The notes below the pieces were generated by a model, which was given only the letters and a program-made list of their open reading frames with translations, ran no database searches and was not told where the DNA came from. The position numbers were made by a program, and so were the translations under genes. A DNA stretch of 64,000 nucleotides from Bradyrhizobium sp. SRS-191 (GTDB lineage: Bacteria; Pseudomonadota; Alphaproteobacteria; Rhizobiales; Xanthobacteraceae), in assembly GCF_024586915.1 (NCBI RefSeq), contig NZ_JANBVS010000024.1:30711-94710 (forward strand). Reading direction: 5' to 3'. This document shows, piece after piece, positions 17,276-25,432 of this stretch (positions within the stretch are counted from its first letter, which is position 1; every line of letters starts with the position of its first letter).

Positions 17276-18013
17276 TCAGTAGTCGACCTTCACGAGATAC
17301 AATCCCTCCGGCGGAGCAACGACGCCGCAGGCCGCGCGGTTGCGAGCGGCCAGGGCAGCGGCGAGGTCGTCGGGGCTCCAGCGTCCCTGCCCGACCCACA
17401 CCAGCGAGCCGACCATGGATCGCACCTGGCTGTGCAGGTAGGACCGTGCCGAGGTGAGGATGGTGATCGCATCGCCGTCCCTGACGACATCGAGCTGATC
17501 GAGCGTCTTCTCCGGCGACTTGGCCTGACATTCTGTGTCACGGAACGTCGTGAAATCATGCTTGCCGGTCAGGCGCTGCGCGGCGACGTGCATCGCGTCG
17601 GAATCGAGCCGCTGCGGCACCCGCCAGACTCGGCCGGCTTCCAGCGCGAGGTTGGAGCGGCGATTGACGATACGGTAGCGGTAGTGCCGCTTGCGGGCGG
17701 AGAAGCGAGCTTCGAAGGTCTCGGGCACGATCTCGGCGTCGAGCACGGCAACCGGATTGGGCCGCAGATGCGCGTTGAGCGCATCGCGCAGCTTGTCGGG
17801 CCGGAATCCCTTTGCGATGTCGCAATGCGCGACCTGCCCCGTGGCGTGGACGCCGGCGTCGGTGCGCCCGGAGCCGTGCACGCGGGTCGGCACGCCGCAG
17901 GTCGCCTGCACCGCGGCCTCGAGCGCACCCTGGACCGACGGCAGCGTCTCCTGCAGCTGCCAGCCATGGAACGGCGCGCCGTCATATTCGATGGTGAGCT
18001 TGTAGCGGGGCAT
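17276..18013 (-). CDS. truA: tRNA pseudouridine(38-40) synthase TruA
   Basis: TruA converts uridines 38-40 of tRNA anticodon arms to pseudouridine. The 245 aa protein starts at ATG 18013 (MPRYKLTIEYDGAPFHGWQ, the canonical N-terminus) and carries the catalytic D52 in GSGRTDAGVHA. The frame continues upstream only through family A repeat sequence, which I exclude. It is the last gene of a def-fmt-truA minus-strand series. Confidence 0.96.
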   Translation of the reverse strand: MPRYKLTIEYDGAPFHGWQLQETLPSVQGALEAAVQATCGVPTRVHGSGRTDAGVHATGQVAHCDIAKGFRPDKLRDALNAHLRPNPVAVLDAEIVPETFEARFSARKRHYRYRIVNRRSNLALEAGRVWRVPQRLDSDAMHVAAQRLTGKHDFTTFRDTECQAKSPEKTLDQLDVVRDGDAITILTSARSYLHSQVRSMVGSLVWVGQGRWSPDDLAAALAARNRAACGVVAPPEGLYLVKVDY

Positions 18014-18031
18014 CGCCTCTACTGAGTTCGC

Positions 18032-18117
18032 CGTCATTGCCGAGCTTGACCCGGCAATCCATCCAGGGACGTAGCTTGTTCGCGAGATGGATGCGCGGGT
18101 CAAGCCCGCTCATGACG
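18032..18117. repeat. Family A palindromic repeat, copy 3
   Basis: CGTCATTGCCGAGCTTGACC opens and ...CCGCTCATGACG closes the element, more diverged than copies 1, 2 and 4. It fills the fmt-truA gap and ends within a dozen bases of the fmt stop. Confidence 0.8.
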
Positions 18118-18128
18118 AGCTGATATGA

Positions 18129-19064
18129 TCAGCCGAAGCGCAGGCCCGGCGCGACAGGCGTGCCGCGCAGGAAATCTCCGGCCTTCATCGGCCCCTTGCC
18201 GGCGCGCTGCAGTTCGGTGACGCGGATCGCGCCGCCGGCACAGGCGATGGTGAGTTGTTCGTCGAGCACGGTGCCCGGCTCGCCCGTGCCGTCGGCAAGA
18301 GCACAGCGCAGGATCTTCAGGCGCACCGCCTCGCCGTCCAGCAGGACCTCGCTCCAGGCGCCGGGAAACGGCGACAGGCCGTGGATGTGGCGCAGCACGG
18401 CGTGCGCCGGCCTGCTCCAGTCGATCCGCGCCTCGGCCTTCTCGATCTTGGCGGCGTAGGTCACGCCGTCCTCGGCCTGCTTCATCAGCGTCAGGCCGCC
18501 ACGCTCCAGCGCGGCCATCGCGCGCACCATCAGGTCGGCGCCGATCCGCGAGAGGCGATCGTGCAGGTCAGACGCGGTCATCGCATCGGTGATCGGGAGG
18601 CGCTCGGCCATCGCCACGTCCCCGGTGTCGAGGCCGACATCCATCTTCATCACCATCACGCCGCTTTCGGCATCGCCCGCCATGATCGCACGATTGAGCG
18701 GCGCGGCGCCGCGCCAGCGCGGCAGCAGCGAGGCATGAAGATTGTAGCAGCCGAGCCTGGGCGCATCGAGAACGGCCTGCGGCAGGATCATGCCGTAGGC
18801 CACGACCACCGCGGCATCGGCGTGATGCGCGCGAAACTCGGCCAGCGCCTCCTCGGTCTTCAGCGTCTTCGGCGTGAACACGGGAATGCCGAGCCGGCGC
18901 GCCTCGGTCTCGATCGGCGTCGGCACCAGCGCCAGGCCGCGGCGGCCGCCGGGTTTCGGCGCGCGCGTGTAGACGGCCACGATCTCGTGGCCATGGCCGG
19001 CGAGCTCGAGCAGGGTCGGCACGGCGAAATCCGGCGTGCCCATGAAGATCAGGCGAAGCGGCAT
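18129..19064 (-). CDS. fmt: Methionyl-tRNA formyltransferase
   Basis: Fmt formylates initiator Met-tRNA using 10-formyltetrahydrofolate. The 311 aa protein starts MPLRLIFMGTPDFAVP, the usual N-terminus, and shows the catalytic region NLHASLLPRWRGAAP (N108, H110) and KMDVGLDTGDV. A C-terminal OB-like domain follows after about 210. The in-frame extension above 19064 is family A repeat translation. It lies downstream of def, the enzyme that later removes the formyl group, a conserved pairing. Confidence 0.97.
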   Translation of the reverse strand: MPLRLIFMGTPDFAVPTLLELAGHGHEIVAVYTRAPKPGGRRGLALVPTPIETEARRLGIPVFTPKTLKTEEALAEFRAHHADAAVVVAYGMILPQAVLDAPRLGCYNLHASLLPRWRGAAPLNRAIMAGDAESGVMVMKMDVGLDTGDVAMAERLPITDAMTASDLHDRLSRIGADLMVRAMAALERGGLTLMKQAEDGVTYAAKIEKAEARIDWSRPAHAVLRHIHGLSPFPGAWSEVLLDGEAVRLKILRCALADGTGEPGTVLDEQLTIACAGGAIRVTELQRAGKGPMKAGDFLRGTPVAPGLRFG

Positions 19065-19097
19065 GTGGTCGGAGACCCTGCAAAGCCTCTGCTCTGC

Positions 19098-19187
19098 CGT
19101 CATGGCCGGGCTTGTCCCGGCCATCCACGTCGCGCGACCAAGACAAGCGGCGAGACGTGGATGCCCGGGTCAAGCCCGGGCATGACG
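19098..19187. repeat. Family A palindromic repeat, copy 4
   Basis: CGTCATGGCCGGGCTTGTCC opens and ...CCGGGCATGACG closes the element. It is nearly identical in its arms to copy 1 at 8453 and occupies the def-fmt gap. Confidence 0.9.
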
Positions 19188-19205
19188 GAAGAGAGAGTTT
19201 AGTCG

Positions 19206-19733
19206 TTACTCGCCCGCGCGCTTGGCGGCCTTGGTGAACTTCTTCATCACGCGGTCGCGCTTCAGTTTCGACAGATAGTCGATGAAAAGCACGCCGTTGA
19301 GGTGGTCGATCTCGTGCTGGATGCAGGTGGCGTAAAGCCCCTCGGCGTCCTCCTCGCGAACCACACCGTCGATGTCGGTGAAGCGGACGCGCACGCGTGC
19401 CGGCCGCTCGACCTCCTCGTAATATTCGGGGATCGACAGGCAGCCTTCCTCATACACCGACAGCTCATCGGACTTGGCGATGATCTCCGGATTGATGAAG
19501 ACGCGCGGCTCGCGCTTGCCTTCGCCATTCGCGTCCGGCTTGGCCAGATCCATCGTGATGACGCGCAGGGGTTGCGCGATCTGGATCGCCGCGAGCCCAA
19601 TGCCGGGCGCGTCATACATGGTCTGGAACATGTCGTCGACCAGCTGCCGGATGTCCGGCGTGACCTTCTCGACAGGCTTGGACACCAGCCGGAGCTGCCG
19701 GTCCGGCAGGATGATGATTTCTCTTAAGGACAT
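19206..19733 (-). CDS. def: Peptide deformylase
   Basis: Def removes the N-formyl group from nascent proteins with a catalytic Fe2+/Zn2+. The 175 aa protein has all three family motifs: GIGLAAIQ (44-51), EEGCLSIP with metal ligand C98, and QHEIDHLNG with H140 and H144. ATG 19733 is preferred over an upstream frame extension to 19769 because MSLREIIILPD matches the usual start. It heads the def-fmt-truA series and diverges from rmuC. Confidence 0.97.
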   Translation of the reverse strand: MSLREIIILPDRQLRLVSKPVEKVTPDIRQLVDDMFQTMYDAPGIGLAAIQIAQPLRVITMDLAKPDANGEGKREPRVFINPEIIAKSDELSVYEEGCLSIPEYYEEVERPARVRVRFTDIDGVVREEDAEGLYATCIQHEIDHLNGVLFIDYLSKLKRDRVMKKFTKAAKRAGE

Positions 19734-19784
19734 GGCGCGCGATTTAAGCCGCGGAACAGGCGCGGTCAATGTGATGGCGGGCGG

Positions 19785-19799
19785 TTAAGACTTCGCTAA
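19785..19799. promoter_or_regulatory. CtrA-like half-matching site
   Basis: TTAA-GACTTCG-CTAA has the 7-base spacing of the CtrA box (TTAA-N7-TTAA) with one mismatch. It lies 34 bases upstream of the stronger site at 19833, between def and rmuC. Confidence 0.4.
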
Positions 19800-19832
19800 C
19801 CATGAATTTCAACGATCCGTTAACCATACTCC

Positions 19833-19849
19833 TTAACCCGGCCTTAACC
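19833..19849. promoter_or_regulatory. CtrA-like box TTAAC-N6-TTAACC
   Basis: TTAACCCGGCCTTAACC matches the alphaproteobacterial CtrA consensus TTAA-N7-TTAA exactly. It sits in the divergent def/rmuC region, about 50 bases before rmuC and 100 before def. A further TTAACC is at 19820. Control of rmuC or def by the CtrA cell-cycle regulator is an inference. Confidence 0.55.
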
Positions 19850-19899
19850 ATAAATGTTCTCTCTTCGTTCGCGACACCGAGCGAATCGGATAGACGGGG

Positions 19900-21147
19900 G
19901 TGATGACCGCCAGCCAATCGCTGAATCCCGCGCTCAATCCTGTCGTCGTCATGATCGGCGACCTGCCCGTGCGCGCCAGCGACGCGCTGATCGGGTTCGG
20001 CGTGCTGGTGTTGCTCCTGCTTCTGATGATCGTGGCCGCGGTGGTGCGCTCCGGGCGGCGCGGCGCCGCGCTCGCCGCCCAGCAGGCGATGCGCGCAGAC
20101 GAGATCGAACAGCGGTTCGGCGAGATGATCCGGGTGCAGAGCGAGGCCTCGGGCCGGGTCGACGCCATGGCGCAATTGCTCGCCGGGAGGCAGGTCGATC
20201 TGGCGCGCAGCGTCAACGAACGGCTCGATGCGGTCACCCACCGCGTCGGCCAGTCGATGGAGCAGACCACACGCCACACCATGGACAGCTTGCGCGTCCT
20301 CCACGAGCGGCTCGGCATCATCGACAACGCCCATCGCGATCTCAGCGAGTTGACCACGCAGGTCTCGACGTTGCGCGACGTGCTTGCCAACAAGCAGTCA
20401 CGCGGCGCGTTCGGCCAGGCGCGGATGGAGGCGATCGTGCAGGACGGGCTGCCGAAGGGCAGCTACGCGTTCCAATACACGCTCGCCAGCGGCAAGCGGC
20501 CGGACTGCGTGGTGTTCCTGCCCGACACCAGGCCGCTGTGCATCGACGCCAAGTTTCCGCTGGAAGCCGTCACCGCGCTGCATGATGCCGAAACCGATGA
20601 GGAGAAGCGTGCCGCCGCGCAGCGCCTGCGCACCGATGTTCTCCGCCACGTCAACGACATCGCCGAGAAGTACCTGGTCGTCGGCGAGACGCAGGACACC
20701 GCGCTGATGTTCGTGCCGTCGGAGTCGGTCTACGCCGAAATCCATGACGGGTTCGATGACGTCATCCAGAAGGCCTATCGCGCCCGCGTGGTGCTGGTAT
20801 CGCCGTCGCTGCTGATGCTCGCGATCCAGGTCATGCAGCAGATCATGAAGGACGCCCGCATCCGCGATGCCGCCGACCAGATCCGCAACGAGGTGATCCA
20901 TCTCGGCGACGACCTCGGCCGCCTGCGCGAGCGCGTGCTCAAGCTGCAGAAGCATTTCGGCGACGTCGGCGAGGACGTCCGCCAGATCCTGATCTCCGCC
21001 GACAAGATCGAGAAACGCGCCGCGCGCATCGAGGAGCTGGATTTCAGCAAGCAGGACGCAGCGGTGGAGTCGCCGCGGATCGCGCCGGGCACGGGTGCGA
21101 CGCCGGACCTGTTTCCGCTGGCTGGACGCCTGCAGGCGGGGGAGTGA
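19900..21147 (+). CDS. rmuC: DNA recombination protein RmuC homologue
   Basis: RmuC-family proteins have a nuclease-like fold and limit recombination at inverted repeats. The 415 aa protein has an N-terminal membrane anchor (about 28-50, LIGFGVLVLLLLLMIVAAVV), a long helical/coiled-coil part (about 60-165) and the conserved domain (about 175-370). The latter has RPLCIDAKFPLEAV and the FVPSESVYAEI segment typical of RmuC. The start could be GTG 19900 or ATG 19903. Two CtrA-like boxes lie just upstream. Confidence 0.9.
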   Translation: MMTASQSLNPALNPVVVMIGDLPVRASDALIGFGVLVLLLLLMIVAAVVRSGRRGAALAAQQAMRADEIEQRFGEMIRVQSEASGRVDAMAQLLAGRQVDLARSVNERLDAVTHRVGQSMEQTTRHTMDSLRVLHERLGIIDNAHRDLSELTTQVSTLRDVLANKQSRGAFGQARMEAIVQDGLPKGSYAFQYTLASGKRPDCVVFLPDTRPLCIDAKFPLEAVTALHDAETDEEKRAAAQRLRTDVLRHVNDIAEKYLVVGETQDTALMFVPSESVYAEIHDGFDDVIQKAYRARVVLVSPSLLMLAIQVMQQIMKDARIRDAADQIRNEVIHLGDDLGRLRERVLKLQKHFGDVGEDVRQILISADKIEKRAARIEELDFSKQDAAVESPRIAPGTGATPDLFPLAGRLQAGE

Positions 21148-21234
21148 CGGCGAGTTAGCCGTATTGCACAAGCCGGCAGTCCAGACAAAACTGTCATCGG
21201 TGCTTGTGGCTCCGAATCCTGCTACCACCGCCCT

Positions 21235-22617
21235 ATGACCGCACCCGACGCGACATCCGACATCGCAGCGACCGCCGCAAAGCCCGAGGCCCAGCCCGCC
21301 CCCACCTGGCGCGAGAGCATGGCCGTCTATCTCCAGCCGCGCGTGCTCGTGGTGCTGTTCCTCGGTTTTTCCTCCGGCCTGCCATTAGCGCTGTCGGGCT
21401 CGACCCTGCAGATCTGGATGCGCGAGCTCGGCGTCGATCTCGGCACGATCGGGCTGTTCGCGCTGGTTGGTACGCCCTACACCCTGAAGTTCCTGTGGGC
21501 GCCGCTGGTCGATGCGCTGCATGTGCCACTGCTGACGCGCGCATTCGGGCGGCGGCGCGGCTGGCTGCTCTTCGCGCAGCTGCTGCTGATCGCCGCGATC
21601 CTGCTGCTGGCGCTGACCGACCCGGCGCATGCGCCGTTCATGGTGGCGCTGGCCGCGCTGCTGGTTGCCGCGACGTCGTCGACTCAGGACATCGTCGTCG
21701 ATGCGTTCCGCGTCGAGAGCCTGCCGGAGAGCGAGCAGGCTGCCGGCATGGCGTCCTACGTCGCCGCCTATCGCATCGGCATGCTGGTCTCGACGGCCGG
21801 CGCGCTCGTCGTGGTCAGCGCGTTCGAGAATTCAGGGTTGTCGCGGCCAGCGTCCTGGATGTGGGGCTATGTCGTCATGGCGGCCCTGGTGCTGATCGGC
21901 ACGATCACCGCGCTGGTCGCGACCGAGCCGGCGCAGTCGAAGCAGGCGGAAGCCGAGATGAGCGCCGACACCGCGCTCACCCGTGTCGTGCATGCCGCCA
22001 GCGGCGCGTTCCTCGAATTCCTCGGCCGGCGCGATGCGCTGGCCGCGCTCGCCTTCGTCGTGCTCTTCAAGTTCACCGACGCCTTCTCCGGCACCATGAC
22101 CGCGCCGTTCGTCATCGATCTCGGCTTCACCAAGGTCGACTACGCCGCGATCGTGAAGGGCGTCGGCCTCGCCGCCACGCTCGCCGGCGGCTTTGCCGGC
22201 GGCTTCGTCGCGCGGCGCTATTCGCTCGCCACGAGCCTCTGGATCGGCGGCGTGGTGCAGGCGCTCGCGAACCTGTCGTTCTCCTGGCTCGCGATCGTTG
22301 GCGTCAATCAATGGGCGCTGGCGCTGGCGATCTCCGCAGAGAACTTCACCAGCGCGATCGGCACCGTGATCTTCGTCGCCTATCTCTCGGCCCTCTGTAA
22401 GAACCCGCTGCACACGGCGACCCAATACGCCCTGCTCACCGCGCTCGCCGCGGTCGGACGCACTTACCTGTCGTCAGGTGCAGGCTACGTCGCCAAGGCG
22501 ACGGGCTGGCCGCTGTTCTTCGTAATCTGCGTGATAGTGGCGATCCCGAGCCTCGTGCTGCTCGCGTGGCTGCAGCGGCGCGGGCATTTTGCCGCGTTGG
22601 GACCGGTCAAGGTCTGA
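21235..22617 (+). CDS. MFS transporter, AmpG-like muropeptide permease
   Basis: This 460 aa protein has about 12 hydrophobic helices of the major facilitator type. The stretch LFLGFSSGLPLALSGSTLQIWMRE is the AmpG signature region, and STQDIVVDAFRVE and FKFTDAFSGTMTAPF also fit the AmpG/PAT1 group. AmpG proteins import anhydromuropeptides for cell-wall recycling. Substrate identity is inferred from family resemblance. It lies 87 bases after rmuC and converges with the unknown cassette at 22607, overlapping it by 11 bases at the 3' ends. Confidence 0.83.
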   Translation: MTAPDATSDIAATAAKPEAQPAPTWRESMAVYLQPRVLVVLFLGFSSGLPLALSGSTLQIWMRELGVDLGTIGLFALVGTPYTLKFLWAPLVDALHVPLLTRAFGRRRGWLLFAQLLLIAAILLLALTDPAHAPFMVALAALLVAATSSTQDIVVDAFRVESLPESEQAAGMASYVAAYRIGMLVSTAGALVVVSAFENSGLSRPASWMWGYVVMAALVLIGTITALVATEPAQSKQAEAEMSADTALTRVVHAASGAFLEFLGRRDALAALAFVVLFKFTDAFSGTMTAPFVIDLGFTKVDYAAIVKGVGLAATLAGGFAGGFVARRYSLATSLWIGGVVQALANLSFSWLAIVGVNQWALALAISAENFTSAIGTVIFVAYLSALCKNPLHTATQYALLTALAAVGRTYLSSGAGYVAKATGWPLFFVICVIVAIPSLVLLAWLQRRGHFAALGPVKV

Positions 22618-23035
22618 CAGCGGGAGGCCAGCGCTCCAGCGAAGCCGCATCATCCCGCGGCTGCCGATCGTCTGATGCGCCGGCCGCCTGCCGCTCGTCG
22701 GTTTGCGGGCGAAACGGCGTTCGTCCCATCCAGGGCTGGACCTCCAGATGTTGCAGCCAATCCTTGACGGTCGGGATCCACCCGAGATCGTCCTTGACGT
22801 GCTGCTCTCCGATCGTCCGAACAGGAACGACCTTGCCAATGCTGTTGGTCAGGGTGGCACCGAAGATCGCCTCGCACAGGAAGATCCCTTCGCTGTGGTG
22901 CCGCAGGGCGCGATGGCGAACGTCGGCGAGATGCGCCTTGCTCTCGTCGAACCAGTCGTGGATCGCCAGATAGTCGGCAGGCTCTCCTCCGAACAGGCGC
23001 GCAGAGCGAACCGCGTGGTGATAGGGATGCGCCAT
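22607..23035 (-). CDS. DUF6915-type protein of unknown function
   Basis: This 142 aa soluble protein begins MAHPYHHAVRSARLFGG and contains DYLAIHDWFDESKAH, RHRALRHHSEG and GEQHVKDDLGWIPTV. These match what I recall of the DUF6915 family, whose function is unknown. Many histidines (HHAV, RHHSEG, EQHV) could bind metal. ATG 23035 is chosen; the frame further upstream is shadow of the neighbouring gene. It lies 22 bases after the 233 aa gene on the same strand, so the two are likely co-transcribed. Confidence 0.7.
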   Translation of the reverse strand: MAHPYHHAVRSARLFGGEPADYLAIHDWFDESKAHLADVRHRALRHHSEGIFLCEAIFGATLTNSIGKVVPVRTIGEQHVKDDLGWIPTVKDWLQHLEVQPWMGRTPFRPQTDERQAAGASDDRQPRDDAASLERWPPAVRP

Positions 23036-23057
23036 GATCGCCTCTGATTGGCCGCCT

Positions 23058-23762
23058 CTATTTAGCGATCGTGATGTTCTGCACGATCGGATCCGCTTTG
23101 CGGTCATCGATGATGGTGCAGGCCTCGAGATCGACCCAGAACGCCCCATACATGCAATACTCGCCGGTCCCGTATCCTCCACCGAACAGCAGCATCGCCC
23201 ACTCCTCGACCACCTCATCCGAAATGACGGCGCGCAACTCGGCGAGCTTTTGATGCTTGAAGGTGGCTGCGGATCGAAAACGGGATTTCACCCTACGCAG
23301 CTGATCATGAACGCCCATGTCGAGAAGCCGCGCGACCAACGCATCAAGGTCGAGGCGATCCCCGGCTTCGTTCTCGTAGTGATCGAGCCAGGAAAATCCC
23401 TCGTCGTGACCGCCATCGTAGCGACAATAGGCCCGCTTGACGCCAGCGGCGCGTAGCGGCGGAACCAGGAGCCCGAACAGCAGCTGCTGGCGCTGCTGGT
23501 TGTCCAGGATCTCACGGCTGATCTGCGCAGACGACCGCCGCCGGCTGAACAGACCGTAGAAAATGCTCCACATGGCCGGCGCGGCGTCGGCCGGCGCTGC
23601 GGCGGTTTCACCTGCAGGCGTCAGCAGTGAGAACGGGACCGGCTCCTGTTGCCCGCCAAATTCGGGCGCAGGCAGATAGACGAAGTCGCTGGCCCGCGGA
23701 TCCGGCGGATCAGAGTCCTCGTCGTGCCACTCACGCTCAGACTCGTCGTAGATGAACGGCAT
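23058..23762 (-). CDS. Conserved-looking protein of unknown function (233 aa)
   Basis: I do not recognise this soluble 233 aa protein with certainty. It starts at ATG 23762 (MPFIYDESEREWHDEDSD), has a Pro/Ala-rich stretch, then a helical region with LDNQQRQQLLFGLLVPPL. A second half contains CRYDGGHDEGFSWLDHY and LLFGGGYGTGEYCMYGAFW. The DGG-DEG and YGTGE patterns resemble small solvent-exposed conserved motifs of bacterial orphan families. It appears to be the first gene of a pair with the DUF6915-type gene. Function unknown. Confidence 0.6.
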   Translation of the reverse strand: MPFIYDESEREWHDEDSDPPDPRASDFVYLPAPEFGGQQEPVPFSLLTPAGETAAAPADAAPAMWSIFYGLFSRRRSSAQISREILDNQQRQQLLFGLLVPPLRAAGVKRAYCRYDGGHDEGFSWLDHYENEAGDRLDLDALVARLLDMGVHDQLRRVKSRFRSAATFKHQKLAELRAVISDEVVEEWAMLLFGGGYGTGEYCMYGAFWVDLEACTIIDDRKADPIVQNITIAK

Positions 23763-23859
23763 TGTCTTCTCTCCTCGGCGGCGCGGCACGCTAACCCGCG
23801 GCGGTCGAGGCAAGGAAGGACCATCGCGCAACAGCCATGACTGAGCGAGGATCGCTCGC

Positions 23860-24288
23860 TCAGCGCTTCACGAGGCTCCACTTCGTCACGACCGCCTCGC
23901 TCAACTGCCCCGCATCCTGCGCGCAGGCGATCTCGTCGACCTTGACCGCGATCTGCTTGCCGAGCAGACCCTTCAGCTGCGAGGCCTGCGCGGGGCTGGC
24001 AGTGACCAGCTGGAATGTCTCCGGGCCGGTTTCCAGATTGCACAGCCCACTCGGCGGCGGCAGGCGGCGCGGCTCGCTGGTGATCTGATAGGCTGATGAC
24101 GGCTGGCCCGGCTTGGCGCCCTTGACCTTCAGCGCGCTCAGTTCACCTGACAGCACGTCGCCGGCGTTGAGCGGCTTGCCGGCCTTCTGCGGCGCTTCGC
24201 CCTGCTGGGCCAGCACGGAGGGCGCCGAGAGCGCCACACAAATCGCGCCCAAAGCCAGCCGTTTGCCGAATCCGCGTTTCGTCATCAT
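23860..24288 (-). CDS. Small secreted protein of unknown function
   Basis: The predicted 142 aa protein has a clear signal peptide (LALGAICVALSAPSVLAQ, likely cleaved after about residue 27). The mature part is Ala/Gly/Lys rich with two cysteines (in LCNLETG and IACAQDAG) that could form a disulfide. No family is recognised; segments such as GKQIAVKVDEIACAQ suggest a small beta domain. It begins 16 bases after the recR stop, so it may be the last gene of the dnaX-ebfC-recR transcript. Confidence 0.65.
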   Translation of the reverse strand: MMTKRGFGKRLALGAICVALSAPSVLAQQGEAPQKAGKPLNAGDVLSGELSALKVKGAKPGQPSSAYQITSEPRRLPPPSGLCNLETGPETFQLVTASPAQASQLKGLLGKQIAVKVDEIACAQDAGQLSEAVVTKWSLVKR

Positions 24289-24304
24289 TCACTTCCGTCT
24301 GTGC

Positions 24305-24904
24305 TTAGAACAAGGTCCGCTGCCGCATCGCGGCCGAGAGCGTGCCTTCGTCGAGATAGTCGAGCTCGCCGCCGACGGGCACGCCATGTGCCAGCCGCGT
24401 GACCTTGACGTTCGCCTCCTGCAGGAGGTCGGTGATGTAATGCGCGGTGGTCTGGCCATCGACCGTCGCGTTCAATGCGAGGATGATCTCCTGCACCTCC
24501 GGCGCATGCGCGCGCTGCACCAGCGCATCGATCGTGAGATCCTGCGGACCGACGCCGTCGAGCGGCGACAGCGTGCCTCCGAGCACGTGATAGCGGCCGT
24601 TGGAAGCCTTGGCGCGCTCCAGCGCCCAGAGGTCGGCGACATCGGCCACGACCACGATCATTGCGGGATCGCGCCGTGGGTCGGTGCACACCGTGCACGG
24701 GCTCTGCGTGTCGATGTTGCCGCAGGTCTTGCAGACCTGGATGCGGTCGATCGCGACCTGCAGCGCCGACGCGAGCGGCACCATCAGCGCCTCGCGCTTC
24801 TTGATCAGATGCAGCGCGGCACGTCGCGCCGAACGCGGCCCGAGGCCGGGCAGCCGCGCAAGCAGCTGGATCAGGCGCTCGATTTCAGGACCGGCGACGG
24901 CCAT
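24305..24904 (-). CDS. recR: Recombination mediator RecR
   Basis: RecR acts with RecO/RecF to load RecA on gapped DNA. The 199 aa protein has the N-terminal helix-hairpin-helix (LARLPGLGPRSARRAA), a C4 zinc finger (C58, C61, C70, C73) and a Toprim domain containing IVVVADVADLWALE. The C-terminal part has VPVGGELDYLDEGTL. It follows dnaX and ebfC in the order conserved in many proteobacteria. Confidence 0.96.
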   Translation of the reverse strand: MAVAGPEIERLIQLLARLPGLGPRSARRAALHLIKKREALMVPLASALQVAIDRIQVCKTCGNIDTQSPCTVCTDPRRDPAMIVVVADVADLWALERAKASNGRYHVLGGTLSPLDGVGPQDLTIDALVQRAHAPEVQEIILALNATVDGQTTAHYITDLLQEANVKVTRLAHGVPVGGELDYLDEGTLSAAMRQRTLF

Positions 24905-25032
24905 CAGTTCAACAACAGGTACGAGGGACAGCCCGTCATTGCGAGCCGAACAGGCCGCCGCGAGCGCGCTTCACATCTCCCCGTTGGGGAGAGGTGGATC
25001 TCATCTGCCGCACCCGACGAAGGCATCATCGA

Positions 25033-25353
25033 CTAGCCGAAGCCGAAGCCGGGCGGCAGGCCGAGCTTGCCGGTGATCGCCTGCATCTTCTCCTGCATCG
25101 CGGCCTCCGCCTTGCGGCGCGCATCGCCATGCGCGGTGACCAGCAGATCCTCGAGGATCTCGGCCTCTTCCGGCTTGAGCAGCGACGGATCGATCTTGAT
25201 GGACTTGACGTCCATCTTGGCGGTCATGCGCACGGCGACGAGACCGCCACCGGAGATGCCCTCGACCTCGACATTGCCGAGCTCCGCCTGCATCTCCTGC
25301 ATCTTCGATTGCAGCTGTGCCGCCTGTTTCATCATGCCGAGAAAGTCAGCCAT
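25033..25353 (-). CDS. Nucleoid-associated protein, YbaB/EbfC family
   Basis: EbfC-family proteins are small dimeric DNA-binding proteins. The 106 aa sequence starts MADFLGMMKQAAQLQSKMQE, a typical amphipathic N-terminal helix. It continues with VEGISGGGLVAVRMTAKMDV and ends in a Gly/Phe tail (GLPPGFGFG). It sits between dnaX and recR, the classical context. The gap to recR holds a short CTCCCC/GGGGAG hairpin at about 24977 and no gene. Confidence 0.95.
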   Translation of the reverse strand: MADFLGMMKQAAQLQSKMQEMQAELGNVEVEGISGGGLVAVRMTAKMDVKSIKIDPSLLKPEEAEILEDLLVTAHGDARRKAEAAMQEKMQAITGKLGLPPGFGFG

Positions 25354-25381
25354 CGGAGCACCTCATCATCAGTCATTCTTG

Positions 25382-25432
25382 TAGAGCATGATCTGTCGGA
25401 AACCGGATCCGACTTTTCCGGATCATGCTCTA
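25382..25432. repeat. Family E inverted repeat (TAGAGCATGATC...GATCATGCTCTA)
   Basis: The 12-base termini TAGAGCATGATC and GATCATGCTCTA are perfect inverted repeats enclosing a second imperfect hairpin around ACCGGATCC. It lies between dnaX and ebfC, and its right end supplies the TAG stop of dnaX. A partial copy begins at about 52953. Confidence 0.9.
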
